Shown here piece after piece: positions 45,640 through 54,434 of a DNA stretch of 64,000 nt. Origin of the DNA: Tritonibacter litoralis. GTDB lineage: Bacteria; Pseudomonadota; Alphaproteobacteria; Rhodobacterales; Rhodobacteraceae. Location: positions 682,001 to 746,000 of the forward strand of contig NZ_WIBF01000001.1 of the NCBI RefSeq assembly GCF_009496005.1. The letters are read 5' to 3'. A program made the position numbers and the translations under genes. Under the pieces are notes generated by a model. It saw only the letters and a list, made by a program, of their open reading frames with translations, was not told the DNA's origin and searched no databases. Numbering within the stretch: position 1 is the first letter of the stretch; the number at the start of each line of letters is the position of its first letter.

Positions 45640-46689
45640 TCAGCAGCAGCCTGCCTCTTCGCTGCCTGTGGCATCAAAGGCAAAGGGGGTGTCGCCCCCG
45701 CAGCCCGGAAACAGGCCGTAGTGGGTGTCGAAATTGCCGATGAACTCAAAATGTTCCGCAAACCGCGTGTCTTTCAGCATCATCCAGGTGTTGCCGCAGA
45801 CCGGAAAGACCTTGCCGGTTTCGATCTTGTGGTGGCTGTCCAGTTCAAAGGCGTGGGGCGCATGTTCCAGCGTGCCTTTGTAGATCACCGCCTGGCCGTA
45901 GTCTTCGCAGGCGCTTTCGAGCGCGGGCAGTTTGAACAGCCGATAGGTGGTGGAGGAGAAGGTCAACGGGGCCACGCGCGCTTCAAGCACCGGGTTGTCC
46001 ACGGTCAGCTGTCGCGTGTTGACCATACGCGGATCGCCAAAGCCCGATTGTTTGGCAATGGTCAGGAAGTCGTTCCAATAGAGCGCGCCGGACAGGCATT
46101 CGCCATAAAGCACCTCATCCTCGGCCATGGCTTTGGGCACGCGGCGGTCGGCGTAAACATCCGAGAAATACATCTCTCCGCCTTCTTTCAGCAGATGCGC
46201 CGCGCCCCGCAGCACCGCGCCTTTGTCGGTGGCCAGGTTGATCACGCAGTTGGAGACGATGATGTCAAAGCTGCCGGGTTCCAGATCCAGCTCATCGAGC
46301 TTTTCGATAAAGCCGTGGTGAAACTCCACATTGGACTGGGCAAAGCCGAATTTCTCGGCGTGATACGCCTTGTGACGCTCGGCCACTTCCAGCTGGGCCG
46401 GGGTCATGTCGACGCCCACCACTTTGCCGGTTTCGCCCACCATCTGCGACAGCGCATAGACATCGCGACCTGCGCCGCAGCCCAGATCCAGAATGCGCGC
46501 GCCTTCCAGTGCCAGAGGGGCAATCAAACCGCAGCCATAATAGCGGGTCAGGACCTCGTCATGGATCTGGCCCAGGACTTTTTTGACGTAATCCGGCATG
46601 TCATCCGGTGTGCAACAGGCGTTGGTTTGCAGATCATCGCTGCCTTGCAGTACTTCGCCATAGTAGTTTTGCACGTTTTCGTGTTTCAT
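45640..46689 (-). CDS. arsM: Arsenite S-adenosylmethionine methyltransferase
   Basis: A 349-residue ArsM-type enzyme methylating As(III). SAM binding is by 'ARILDLGCGAGRDVYALSQM' near residue 65 and 'VGVDMTPAQLEVAERHKAYH'. Candidate arsenic-binding cysteines are in 'ACCTPDDMPDY', 'IVSNCVINLATDK' and 'LYGECLSGALYW'. The C-terminus ends in GCC, as in several ArsM proteins with vicinal cysteine tails. No ArsR, ArsB/Acr3 or ArsC gene is in the window, so detoxification may depend on genes elsewhere. Confidence 0.9.
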   Translation of the reverse strand: MKHENVQNYYGEVLQGSDDLQTNACCTPDDMPDYVKKVLGQIHDEVLTRYYGCGLIAPLALEGARILDLGCGAGRDVYALSQMVGETGKVVGVDMTPAQLEVAERHKAYHAEKFGFAQSNVEFHHGFIEKLDELDLEPGSFDIIVSNCVINLATDKGAVLRGAAHLLKEGGEMYFSDVYADRRVPKAMAEDEVLYGECLSGALYWNDFLTIAKQSGFGDPRMVNTRQLTVDNPVLEARVAPLTFSSTTYRLFKLPALESACEDYGQAVIYKGTLEHAPHAFELDSHHKIETGKVFPVCGNTWMMLKDTRFAEHFEFIGNFDTHYGLFPGCGGDTPFAFDATGSEEAGCC

Positions 46690-46792
46690 CTGGGCACGCT
46701 CCTGTCTACCTGCGCCACGAGCTACGCATACCCTATGCCCAGTGCAAGAAAGGCGCGCCTCGTGTCACGTAACAGTGATCGTTATCAAGGGA

Positions 46793-47917
46793 TTATTTCT
46801 GCGCCTCGAGATTAAACGCATGTTCGGCGCGCACCACACCGTTGACCATCAGTTCAATCCGGTGGGGGCCGGGATGGAGGGAAAAGGTGCTGGCATTGCC
46901 TTTGAGCGGGTGTTTCTTGGCCAGGGTGAGCGTGCCGCCTTTCAGCTTGGCCTGTTTCAGTTTGAACACCTTGCGCCGTGTCTTGCCTGCGGGGGTCGGG
47001 AAATAGAGGCAGTAGTCCACAAGAACCGGCAGATCATCGTCTGCGGTGACTGTGCAGGTGATCTGGAGCGCCTCGCCGATGGCCACGGTCTGGCGGGCCA
47101 GCGTCAGATCCACCGCGACAGGCGCATCCGGGTGATAGCCCAACATGCGCATCGCCTCTGGGTGGCCGTCCTTGATCAGCCCACGCAGGGCATGGGTGGT
47201 CATCCAGCGCAGTTCAGCCTCGGATTGCTGGCCCTGCTCCCCCCAAAGTTTGAGGCGGTCGAGAACCAGGTCGGGATCTTTTTTGGTGATGTCATTCAAG
47301 TGATTGGCCACGGACCGCGTGACATATCGGGTGGGGTCGCGGTGCAGCTGATCCAGGATTGGCAACGGATCCGCCAGATCAAGGCCCACGGATTGCCCCC
47401 AGGGCAGACGCGGACGGCTGCCTTCGCTGGCCAGACGGCGCACGTGGTAATTGCTGTCTTGGGCCCAGAGTGCCATCCGCGCAAGCGTCAGATCCTGCCA
47501 TTGGTTCAGGAAAGGGCGGATGGCCCATTCCATCGAGAACCGCTGGGTGATGGCATGGAGCAGATCCAGGCTGAGATCCGGGTGATCCACCAGCCCTTTG
47601 GCCACCACCAATTCCCCAAGGGGGGCAAAGATGAAATCGCCAAAATCATCATCGCTAAGGTTTGGGTCCAAGGGCGGCGGCAGCGCCTTTAACATCTGCG
47701 GCGCAATCTCTGGCAAATCGCCTGCCAGATGGGTGCCCAGAACATCGGCGATCCACTGGATCCGCTCTTTCAGTTCCAGATCCAACAGCCGCGCCATGAC
47801 CTCAGCTTCAAACGCGGTGGCGTCGAAGCTGGGATCGGCGGCCTGAAAAAGACCCGCAAGATACCGGGTCTTGTCCAGATTAAACAGCTGATCTTTGAGA
47901 GAGAACCCAGTTGCCAT
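46793..47917 (-). CDS. AlkC/AlkD-like DNA alkylation repair protein with C-terminal Ig-like domain
   Basis: A 374-residue HEAT-like repeat protein. The helical part (residues 1 to about 235) contains 'FSMEWAIRPFLNQWQDLTLA', 'VRRLASEGSRPRLPWG' and 'DPTRYVTRSVANHLNDITKK', which match alkylpurine glycosylases of the AlkC group (COG4335). The C-terminal 110 residues ('LARQTVAIGEALQITCTVTA' onward) form an Ig-like beta domain, a known AlkC feature. It should excise 3-methyladenine-type lesions. A short-chain dehydrogenase gene lies 15 bp upstream on the same strand. Confidence 0.82.
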   Translation of the reverse strand: MATGFSLKDQLFNLDKTRYLAGLFQAADPSFDATAFEAEVMARLLDLELKERIQWIADVLGTHLAGDLPEIAPQMLKALPPPLDPNLSDDDFGDFIFAPLGELVVAKGLVDHPDLSLDLLHAITQRFSMEWAIRPFLNQWQDLTLARMALWAQDSNYHVRRLASEGSRPRLPWGQSVGLDLADPLPILDQLHRDPTRYVTRSVANHLNDITKKDPDLVLDRLKLWGEQGQQSEAELRWMTTHALRGLIKDGHPEAMRMLGYHPDAPVAVDLTLARQTVAIGEALQITCTVTADDDLPVLVDYCLYFPTPAGKTRRKVFKLKQAKLKGGTLTLAKKHPLKGNASTFSLHPGPHRIELMVNGVVRAEHAFNLEAQK

Positions 47918-47932
47918 GGATCAGAACTTGGA

Positions 47933-48715
47933 TCAGAGCGTTGCGTTGGTTGAGCCGCCATCCAACAGGATGTTCTGGCCCACCATATAGCCCGCGTATT
48001 GGGAGCACATGAAGGCGCAGGTCGCGCCGAACTCGGCCCGCGTGCCATAACGTTTGGCGGGAATTGTGGCGGCGCGGTTGGCTTGGGCTTCCTCGATCGA
48101 GATCCCCTGCTGGCTGGCGACCCCTTCATCGAGCGATACGGCACGGTCGGTGGCGTGGATGCCCGGCAGGAGGTTGTTGATGATCACACCGTGTTCGGCC
48201 ACCTGACGCGCGGTGCCTGCCACATATCCGGTGAGACCTGCGCGGGCCGAATTGGACAGGCCCAGCACCGCAATCGGCGCTTTGACGGATTGAGAGGTGA
48301 TATTGACCACCCGGCCCCAGCCGCGGTCGATCATGCCGGGCAAGAGCGCTTTCATCAGCGCAATCGGGGTCAGCATATTGCTATCCAGCGCCTTGATGAA
48401 ATCGTCGCGGTCCCAGTCGCTCCACAGGCCCGGAGGGGGGCCGCCTGCGTTGGTCACCAGAATGTCGATCTGGCCTGCGGCATCCAGCAGTTTGGCGCGG
48501 CCTTCCTCGGTGGTGACATCGGTGGCAACCGTTGTGACCTCAACCCCATAGGTGCTTCGGATCGCCTCGGCCGAGGCCTCAAGTGCTTCGTTGCCGCGGG
48601 CGTTCATCACCAGGTTCACCCCGGCTTCGGCCAGCGCCTCGGCGCAGCCCAATCCCAACCCTTTGCTGCTGGCACAGACCAGCGCGCGTTTGCCTGAAAT
48701 CCCCAGATCCATGGC
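47933..48715 (-). CDS. SDR-family oxidoreductase (FabG-like)
   Basis: A 260-residue classical SDR: 'RALVCASSKGLGLGCAEALA' cofactor loop with Ser-Lys-Gly in place of Gly-x-x-x-Gly, 'DILVTNAGGPPPG' (NAG motif with extra prolines), and catalytic Ser in 'NITSQSVKAPI' with Asn-Ser-Ala in 'GLSNSARAGL' where the Tyr-x-x-x-Lys would normally stand. The usual Tyr is therefore replaced, a known feature of a distinct SDR subgroup. Substrate unknown. Confidence 0.82.
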   Translation of the reverse strand, partial: AMDLGISGKRALVCASSKGLGLGCAEALAEAGVNLVMNARGNEALEASAEAIRSTYGVEVTTVATDVTTEEGRAKLLDAAGQIDILVTNAGGPPPGLWSDWDRDDFIKALDSNMLTPIALMKALLPGMIDRGWGRVVNITSQSVKAPIAVLGLSNSARAGLTGYVAGTARQVAEHGVIINNLLPGIHATDRAVSLDEGVASQQGISIEEAQANRAATIPAKRYGTRAEFGATCAFMCSQYAGYMVGQNILLDGGSTNATL

Positions 48716-48938
48716 TTTGTCCTTCACATATCTTCCATTTGGCGGCGACATTTGCACAGCCAAGGAGATGTGACCAGCCCCCGTTTCACGAGCCGCATGG
48801 CGGGCAAGGTCACGAAATGTTCAGAGGCTGGCCGGTAAATGGCCACAATCAATCGTTAAAGATTTAGTGATACTCTACTCTGAGAATTCAAGGCACTCTC
48901 CTTTGCTTCAATCTTCTGCGCGTTTGATCGTCACCTCC

Positions 48939-49943
48939 ATGCCCTCATCCTCTGCCTCTTCCCTGTCTTTGCCGGCCTATCGCGCGGATCAGTTCCGTGT
49001 GGAATCAGGCGCGAATATGGGGGACAATCTGGGCGTTCTGGATGATCTGGTGCTGGACGACGTCTATGAGCTGCGCGCGAGCAGTGTGGCGCGCCGCCTG
49101 GGTGTTGCGGCCCATCACGACGGGCAGCTGAGGCTAGCGCAAGACACCCAGCTGGGTTCAGCCGGGGCTGATCTGCATCTGGATTGCGTGGTGACCCTGA
49201 TGCCCGCACACGGCCCCAATGTAGAGGCGCTGGTGGCGGTCGAAGTGGACCGCGAGGGCATGATTGCCGAGATTTACCTGCTGCCGCTGGCACCATTGAT
49301 GGCGGGTCAGGGCTATACGCTGGTGCGAGCCGAGCGGGAGAATATGCGCCAGACATTGGCGCAGGTGGCCTGTGTCTCCTTCAGCCGGGGCACTCATATC
49401 ACGCTGGCCTCCGGGGCCCAGCGCCCAATCGAAGCGTTGCAGGTGGGCGACCGGGTGCTGACCCGCGATGACGGCCCGCAGGAAATCCGCTGGATCGGGC
49501 TTACGACATTACAAGCGGTGGGGCCCATGGCGCCGATCCTGATCCGCAAAGGGGCGTTGAACAATGCCAATGATCTGCTGGTTAGCCCGGATCATCGGCT
49601 GATGGTCTATCAGCGCAGTGATGCCATTGGCACCGGCGTTCCAGAAATTCTGGTGCGGGCGCGGGATCTCGTGAATGGCAGCACCGTGGTGGTGCAAGAC
49701 GGCGGCTATGTGGATTATTACCAGATCCTGTTTGACAGCCATCACATCATCTATGCCGAGGGGATCGCGGCTGAGACGCTGTTTCTGACCCCCTTTACCG
49801 AACCGGCGCTGCCCTCGGAGCTGCTGTCGCAGATCCGCCCGACGGGTGTGGCGGCACAGCCCCTGCCCTTTGCCGAGACCGCCAAGGGGCAATTGCCCGC
49901 AGGCGATGCGGCGGCGATCCTCAAGGCGGCGTCGCGCCGTTAA
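48939..49943 (+). CDS. Hint-domain protein with intact catalytic motifs
   Basis: About 334 residues. The N-terminal 145 residues have no known fold. The Hint domain starts at 'VACVSFSRGTHITLASGAQR' (nucleophile Cys, then GT-x-I), continues 'PIEALQVGDRVLTRDDGPQE', 'LLVSPDHRLMVYQRS' (the T/S-x-x-H block) and ends 'DSHHIIYAEGIAAETLFLTP'. The family is common in Rhodobacteraceae surface and matrix-like proteins; self-processing is possible. The start is uncertain because no good ribosome-binding site precedes ATG 48939. Confidence 0.78.
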   Translation: MPSSSASSLSLPAYRADQFRVESGANMGDNLGVLDDLVLDDVYELRASSVARRLGVAAHHDGQLRLAQDTQLGSAGADLHLDCVVTLMPAHGPNVEALVAVEVDREGMIAEIYLLPLAPLMAGQGYTLVRAERENMRQTLAQVACVSFSRGTHITLASGAQRPIEALQVGDRVLTRDDGPQEIRWIGLTTLQAVGPMAPILIRKGALNNANDLLVSPDHRLMVYQRSDAIGTGVPEILVRARDLVNGSTVVVQDGGYVDYYQILFDSHHIIYAEGIAAETLFLTPFTEPALPSELLSQIRPTGVAAQPLPFAETAKGQLPAGDAAAILKAASRR

Positions 49944-50094
49944 ATTTGGCGCAAGGTTCCAGATCCGGACAAAGACGGACGATTTTGCGCAGCTTTGTCT
50001 GTCGTGCGATTTACGTCTGTCATATGCAGCCGTTAACCTGATCCCATGATTTCAGCTGCGCGCGCGGCGCGCTTTCTTTGTTACGGGGATAACG

Positions 50095-51150
50095 ATGTAT
50101 TTAGAGACCTCTGCCCTTCCCAAGTTCAAAACCCAAGGCCAGCATTCGATTTCCGGCCTGTCTTCGGGGGCATTTATGACCGTGCAGATGCACGTGGCGC
50201 ATTCGGCCGATTTTATGGGCGCTGGCGTGATTGCCGGTGGCCCCTATCGCTGTGTCGAAAGCTATATGAATGCGGCCCAGAAACCGGCCGACGCCTATGT
50301 GCTGAACGCGCTTTATGTGGCGATGAACCCGTTGACCCGCGACACCGCCCCCAATGGCAAAGAGCTGGCGGAAAAGGCGCGCTGTACAGAGAACATTGAT
50401 GATCTGAAGAACCTGAAGAATGACAAAGTCTATATCTTTACAGGCTCCAAAGATCTGGTGGTGCGCTCTGTCTCGGTGGCGGCGACGCGGGATTTCTATG
50501 TGGAGCTGGGCGTGCCGGAAAAGAACATCGCCTTTGACAACACGGTGCCTGCGGGCCATTCGATCATCACCCTGAACGACACCGACAGCCCCTTGGGCGC
50601 GAACAAGCCGCCCTATATCAACAAGGGGGATTTTGTGCAGTCCCACCGGGTGCTGGAACATATCTATGGCAAACTGAAACCGGCGGCGCATCACACCTAT
50701 GGCCGTTATGTGCAGTTTGAACAGGAGCCGTTCTGGGGCAGCGAAGGCGCGCGCGCCAGCATGGCAAAATACGGCTATGCCTATATCCCCTCTGAGGTCG
50801 ACAAGGGTACGGCCGAAGCCAAGGGCGTCCATATTGTGATGCATGGCTGCAAACAGGGCTATTCCTATGTGAACTATGTAAACGGGCTGGCGGACAAGGC
50901 CAATCAACCGCCCTATGGCGCGCGGTACATCACCACAACGGGCTATGTTGAGATGGCCGAGGCCAACAATATCATCCTGCTGTTCCCGCAGGCGGTGGGC
51001 GCGGACACCAATGCGGCGCAAAACCCCGAAGGCTGTTGGGACTGGTGGGGCTATAGCGACACCGAGTCGCCTGAGCCTGATTACTACACCAAAGACGCTG
51101 TGCAGATCAGTGCAATCCACGGGATGCTGTCGCAACTGGCCTCTTTGTAA
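50095..51150 (+). CDS. Polyhydroxybutyrate depolymerase-like esterase
   Basis: A 351-residue alpha/beta hydrolase of the PHB-depolymerase type. The nucleophile lies in 'ISGLSSGAFMTVQMHVAHSA' (G-L-S-S-G, near residue 22), 'TGSKDLVV' carries a candidate Asp, and 'VPAGHSIIT' a candidate His. 'HIVMHGCKQGY' and 'CWDWWGYSD' are also typical of extracellular short-chain PHA depolymerases. There is no signal peptide, and a phasin gene follows 34 bp later, so it more likely acts on the intracellular granule. Confidence 0.82.
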   Translation: MYLETSALPKFKTQGQHSISGLSSGAFMTVQMHVAHSADFMGAGVIAGGPYRCVESYMNAAQKPADAYVLNALYVAMNPLTRDTAPNGKELAEKARCTENIDDLKNLKNDKVYIFTGSKDLVVRSVSVAATRDFYVELGVPEKNIAFDNTVPAGHSIITLNDTDSPLGANKPPYINKGDFVQSHRVLEHIYGKLKPAAHHTYGRYVQFEQEPFWGSEGARASMAKYGYAYIPSEVDKGTAEAKGVHIVMHGCKQGYSYVNYVNGLADKANQPPYGARYITTTGYVEMAEANNIILLFPQAVGADTNAAQNPEGCWDWWGYSDTESPEPDYYTKDAVQISAIHGMLSQLASL

Positions 51151-51184
51151 TCCCCTCATTCTTGTTCCCAAAAGGATCAGACCC

Positions 51185-51583
51185 ATGTTTGAAGATCACA
51201 TCGTTAAACCCTGCGAAGTTCAGGCCAAAAATGGCATGCGGGCCATGGGCACGCTGAAGGACGTGGCGGTTTTGGCGACCAAGTCGGACCAAACCAAAAC
51301 CGCATTTGAGGCCATGTCCCTGTTTTACAGCGCAGGCCAGCGCAGTATTGAGATGCAGCAGCAATGGCAGGAGGACTGGAAGGACTGGATGATCTATGCC
51401 TCCAAACTGCCGGGCGCGGACACCACGTCAAAACTGGTGGACCGGCAGAGTAACATCGTCCTGCAGGCCTCGGCCCAGATGAGCAAACAGACCACGCAGG
51501 CGCTGGAGCTGATGGACAATATCTTTGTTAGCTATTCCTTCTGGCTGAGCCAGCAGGCGGCCCCGGAAAAAGAACAGAGCTGA
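51185..51583 (+). CDS. Phasin family protein
   Basis: A 132-residue, largely helical, amphipathic protein with 'AFEAMSLFYSAGQRSIEMQQ' and 'ALELMDNIFVSYSFWLSQQA', resembling phasins that coat PHA granules. It is in one unit with the PHB depolymerase and is followed by a terminator. Confidence 0.75.
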   Translation: MFEDHIVKPCEVQAKNGMRAMGTLKDVAVLATKSDQTKTAFEAMSLFYSAGQRSIEMQQQWQEDWKDWMIYASKLPGADTTSKLVDRQSNIVLQASAQMSKQTTQALELMDNIFVSYSFWLSQQAAPEKEQS

Positions 51584-51625
51584 ACCGGTCCAACCGTAAT
51601 GTTTCACCGGTTTCCCCACCGGTTC

Positions 51626-51655
51626 CCCCCTTGTGATGGCAAGGGGGCTTTTTCT
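51626..51655 (+). terminator. Rho-independent terminator after the phasin gene
   Basis: CCCCCTTG-N6-CAAGGGGG (51626-51647) is followed by CTTTTTCTT. It lies 35 bp before the prfC start chosen here. Confidence 0.85.
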
Positions 51656-51690
51656 TGCCGAAGGTGAAAAAACGACCTATATCCGCGCAC

Positions 51691-53298
51691 ATGTTGGACA
51701 CCGCTACAAATCGCCCCGAATTGCCGCCTGAAATTGCCCGTCGCCGGACCTTTGCGATCATTTCGCACCCGGATGCGGGTAAAACCACGCTGACGGAGAA
51801 GTTCCTGCTTTATGGTGGCGCGATCCAGATGGCGGGTCAGGTCCGGGCCAAAGGCGAAGCGCGCCGGACCCGGTCCGACTTTATGCAGATGGAAAAAGAC
51901 CGCGGGATCTCGGTCTCGGCCTCGGCGATGTCCTTTGATTTTGACGGCTTCCGCTTCAACCTGGTGGACACGCCCGGCCACTCGGACTTTTCCGAGGACA
52001 CCTATCGCACGCTGACAGCGGTGGATGCGGCGGTGATGGTGATTGACGGTGCAAAGGGCGTGGAAAGCCAAACGCAGAAGCTGTTTGAGGTCTGCCGCCT
52101 GCGCGATCTGCCGATCCTGACGTTCTGTAACAAGATGGACCGCGAAAGCCGCGAGACCTTTGATATTATCGATGAGATCCAGGAAAATCTGGCGATTGAT
52201 GTGACGCCGGCCTCCTGGCCCATTGGCGTGGGCCGTGAATTTATCGGCTGTTACGACATGCTGCGCGACCGGCTGGAGCTGATGGACCGCGCGGACCGCA
52301 ACAAAGTGGCCGAAAGCATCCAGATTGACGGGTTGGATGACCCGAAGCTAGCCGAACATGTGCCCGAACACCTGCTGGAAAAGCTGCTGGAAGAGGTCGA
52401 AATGGCCAAGGAGCTGCTGCCGACGCTCGACCCGCAGGCGGTGCTGGAAGGGCATATGACCCCGATCTGGTTCGGCTCTGCCATCAACTCATTTGGTGTC
52501 AAAGAACTGATGAGCGGCATCTCCACCTATGGGCCCGAACCGCAGGTGCAATCAGCGCAACCGCGGGAAATCGCGCCCGAGGAAAAGAAGGTTGCGGGAT
52601 TTGTGTTCAAGGTGCAGGCCAATATGGATCCCAAGCACCGCGACCGCGTGGCCTTTGTGCGGATGGCATCCGGCCATTTCAAACGCGGCATGAAGCTGAC
52701 CCATGTGCGGACCAAGAAACCGATGGCCGTGTCCAATCCGGTGCTGTTCCTGGCATCAGATCGGGAACTGGCCGAAGAAGCCTGGGCCGGGGATATCATC
52801 GGCATCCCCAACCACGGCCAGCTGCGCATTGGTGATACGCTGACCGAAGGTGAGGCGCTGCGGGTCTCGGGCATCCCGTCGTTCGCGCCGGAACTTCTGC
52901 AAGGCGTGCGCGCGGGCGATCCGATGAAGGCGAAACACCTGGAAAAGGCGTTAATGCAGTTTGCCGAGGAAGGCGCAGCCAAAGTGTTTAAACCGGCGAT
53001 TGGCTCGGGCTTTATCGTTGGGGTTGTGGGGGCGCTGCAGTTTGAGGTGCTTGCCAGCCGGATCGAGATGGAATACGGCCTGCCGGTGCGGTTTGAGCAG
53101 TCGCAGTTCACCTCGGCCCGGTGGTTGTCGGGTGACAAGGCAGACGTCGAAAGATTCGCCGACCGTAACAAGCAGCACATGGCCTTTGACCACGACGGCG
53201 ACTATGTGTTCCTGACCCGTCTGCAATGGGACATCGACCGCGTGGTCCGCGACCACCCCGAGCTGAAGCTGACCGCGACCAAGGAAATGATGGTCTGA
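51691..53298 (+). CDS. prfC: Peptide chain release factor 3
   Basis: A 535-residue translational GTPase that recycles RF1/RF2. G1 is 'SHPDAGKTTLTEKFL' near residue 24, G3 'DTPGHSDF', G4 'NKMDRE'. 'RGISVSASAMSFDFDGFRFN' matches the RF3 switch region. The ATG at 51691 fits the family N-terminus; an upstream TTG at 51655 would start in the terminator. Confidence 0.95.
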   Translation: MLDTATNRPELPPEIARRRTFAIISHPDAGKTTLTEKFLLYGGAIQMAGQVRAKGEARRTRSDFMQMEKDRGISVSASAMSFDFDGFRFNLVDTPGHSDFSEDTYRTLTAVDAAVMVIDGAKGVESQTQKLFEVCRLRDLPILTFCNKMDRESRETFDIIDEIQENLAIDVTPASWPIGVGREFIGCYDMLRDRLELMDRADRNKVAESIQIDGLDDPKLAEHVPEHLLEKLLEEVEMAKELLPTLDPQAVLEGHMTPIWFGSAINSFGVKELMSGISTYGPEPQVQSAQPREIAPEEKKVAGFVFKVQANMDPKHRDRVAFVRMASGHFKRGMKLTHVRTKKPMAVSNPVLFLASDRELAEEAWAGDIIGIPNHGQLRIGDTLTEGEALRVSGIPSFAPELLQGVRAGDPMKAKHLEKALMQFAEEGAAKVFKPAIGSGFIVGVVGALQFEVLASRIEMEYGLPVRFEQSQFTSARWLSGDKADVERFADRNKQHMAFDHDGDYVFLTRLQWDIDRVVRDHPELKLTATKEMMV

Positions 53299-53339
53299 TC
53301 CAGCTGGTATTTTGCGGGCCGAGGGCCGTGTTTGAAAAA

Positions 53340-53369
53340 GGTGCAGACCCTTTTTGCGAGGTCTGCACC
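53340..53369. repeat. Perfect inverted repeat after prfC
   Basis: GGTGCAGACC (53340-53349) and GGTCTGCACC (53360-53369) form a 10-bp stem with a 10-nt loop 41 bp after the prfC stop. No T-run follows, so it may be a weak terminator or mRNA stabiliser. Confidence 0.6.
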
Positions 53370-53522
53370 GCTGCGGCGCATGTTTGGTTTTAGCCCGAAC
53401 TGCAAGATACGGTGCGGCAGGGGAAAGGCGGCTTTTAAAAACAAACGCGCTTACCGACCCTTAAAGTTCAGCATTGCTCATCGATTGCCGCCAAGCCCTG
53501 TCTGTTGCTAGAGTTCAGACCT

Positions 53523-54239
53523 TTATTGCCAGTTCGGCCCGAGAACCTCTTGGAGGCTTCCGCTTTGCACTGCGTCTTCGATGCCCTTGGTAAGCAAGGC
53601 ATCAATTTCAGTGTCACCCTCTTTGATCACAAAATGCGTTGGATATCGTTTGTAGAGGGTTTCAGCCAGACCGGTAATCCCTTCAGCTTCGGCAATAGCA
53701 ATCACGTCCAGATTCGCAAAAAGAAAAGCGTCAACCCGGCCCGCAACGACTTTTTTTAAGGAACACGGTATGCAGCTTGTCCCTGTGGTGGGGAAAGAAA
53801 ACAGGTCTGTGTGCGCCAGCTCTGTTTCAATGTTCAGACTGGCCAGATTTGACATATCGATTTCAACACCGGGACGATGAAACAGAGAGAACTGCGTATG
53901 GAACAAAGGCGTTGAGTTAAAGGCCAGTCCCGGCGCTGGCACGCTTCCATTCCCAGGGTTCAGGAATGGCAGATGCGCTTGGTGTTTGCCTTTTGCAACC
54001 GACATGATCGAACGTTTGAACGGTTGCACAATCATCCCAAATTCAGCTCCGGCAGATGCGCCGATCAATCGCATGACGTCTGGAAGGATGCCCTCCTGAG
54101 CGCTCTCAGAGAAGCCCGGAATTTCTCCAAATGTCACAGAATGTTCCGCTGCATTTGCAGTCGTATAGCCAAATGTTGCCACTACTAGTAACGCACTCAA
54201 AAACTTCACAAGGATCTCCCTCGTCCTCAGACTCTTCAC
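53523..54239 (-). CDS. Orphan periplasmic solute-binding protein (amino-acid ABC type, SBP_bac_3)
   Basis: A 238-residue protein with a signal peptide (about residues 10-31, ending 'TTANAA') and the SBP_bac_3 pattern 'GILPDVMRLIGASAGAEFGM', 'VVAGRVDAFLFANLDVIAIA'. It has an extra pair of cysteines in 'SCIPCSLKK', probably a disulphide. No permease or ATPase is adjacent; some such orphans feed sensor kinases or shared permeases. The neighbour is a ROK regulator, transcribed on the same strand from upstream. Confidence 0.75.
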   Translation of the reverse strand: MKSLRTREILVKFLSALLVVATFGYTTANAAEHSVTFGEIPGFSESAQEGILPDVMRLIGASAGAEFGMIVQPFKRSIMSVAKGKHQAHLPFLNPGNGSVPAPGLAFNSTPLFHTQFSLFHRPGVEIDMSNLASLNIETELAHTDLFSFPTTGTSCIPCSLKKVVAGRVDAFLFANLDVIAIAEAEGITGLAETLYKRYPTHFVIKEGDTEIDALLTKGIEDAVQSGSLQEVLGPNWQ

Positions 54240-54434
54240 AGTACAAAATACAACTCCAGCTCAGTATGAATGCGGTCTTCTAAGATAAGGTAAACCTCTC
54301 ATAGGGGCCCAGAGCCTTTGGATCCTTTGTGCAATCGACGGCCGGGAAATTGTCTGCGTCCATTATCTAAGCAACATGTTTATTCGGGCGAGATGGAGAA
54401 GCCTAAGTTATGTAGTGGGCGTCGCTCGTACCAT

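Noticed and set aside
53340-53369. Inverted repeat as a rho-independent terminator of prfC
   Set aside because: The stem is perfect but no T-run follows on either strand; kept only as a repeat.
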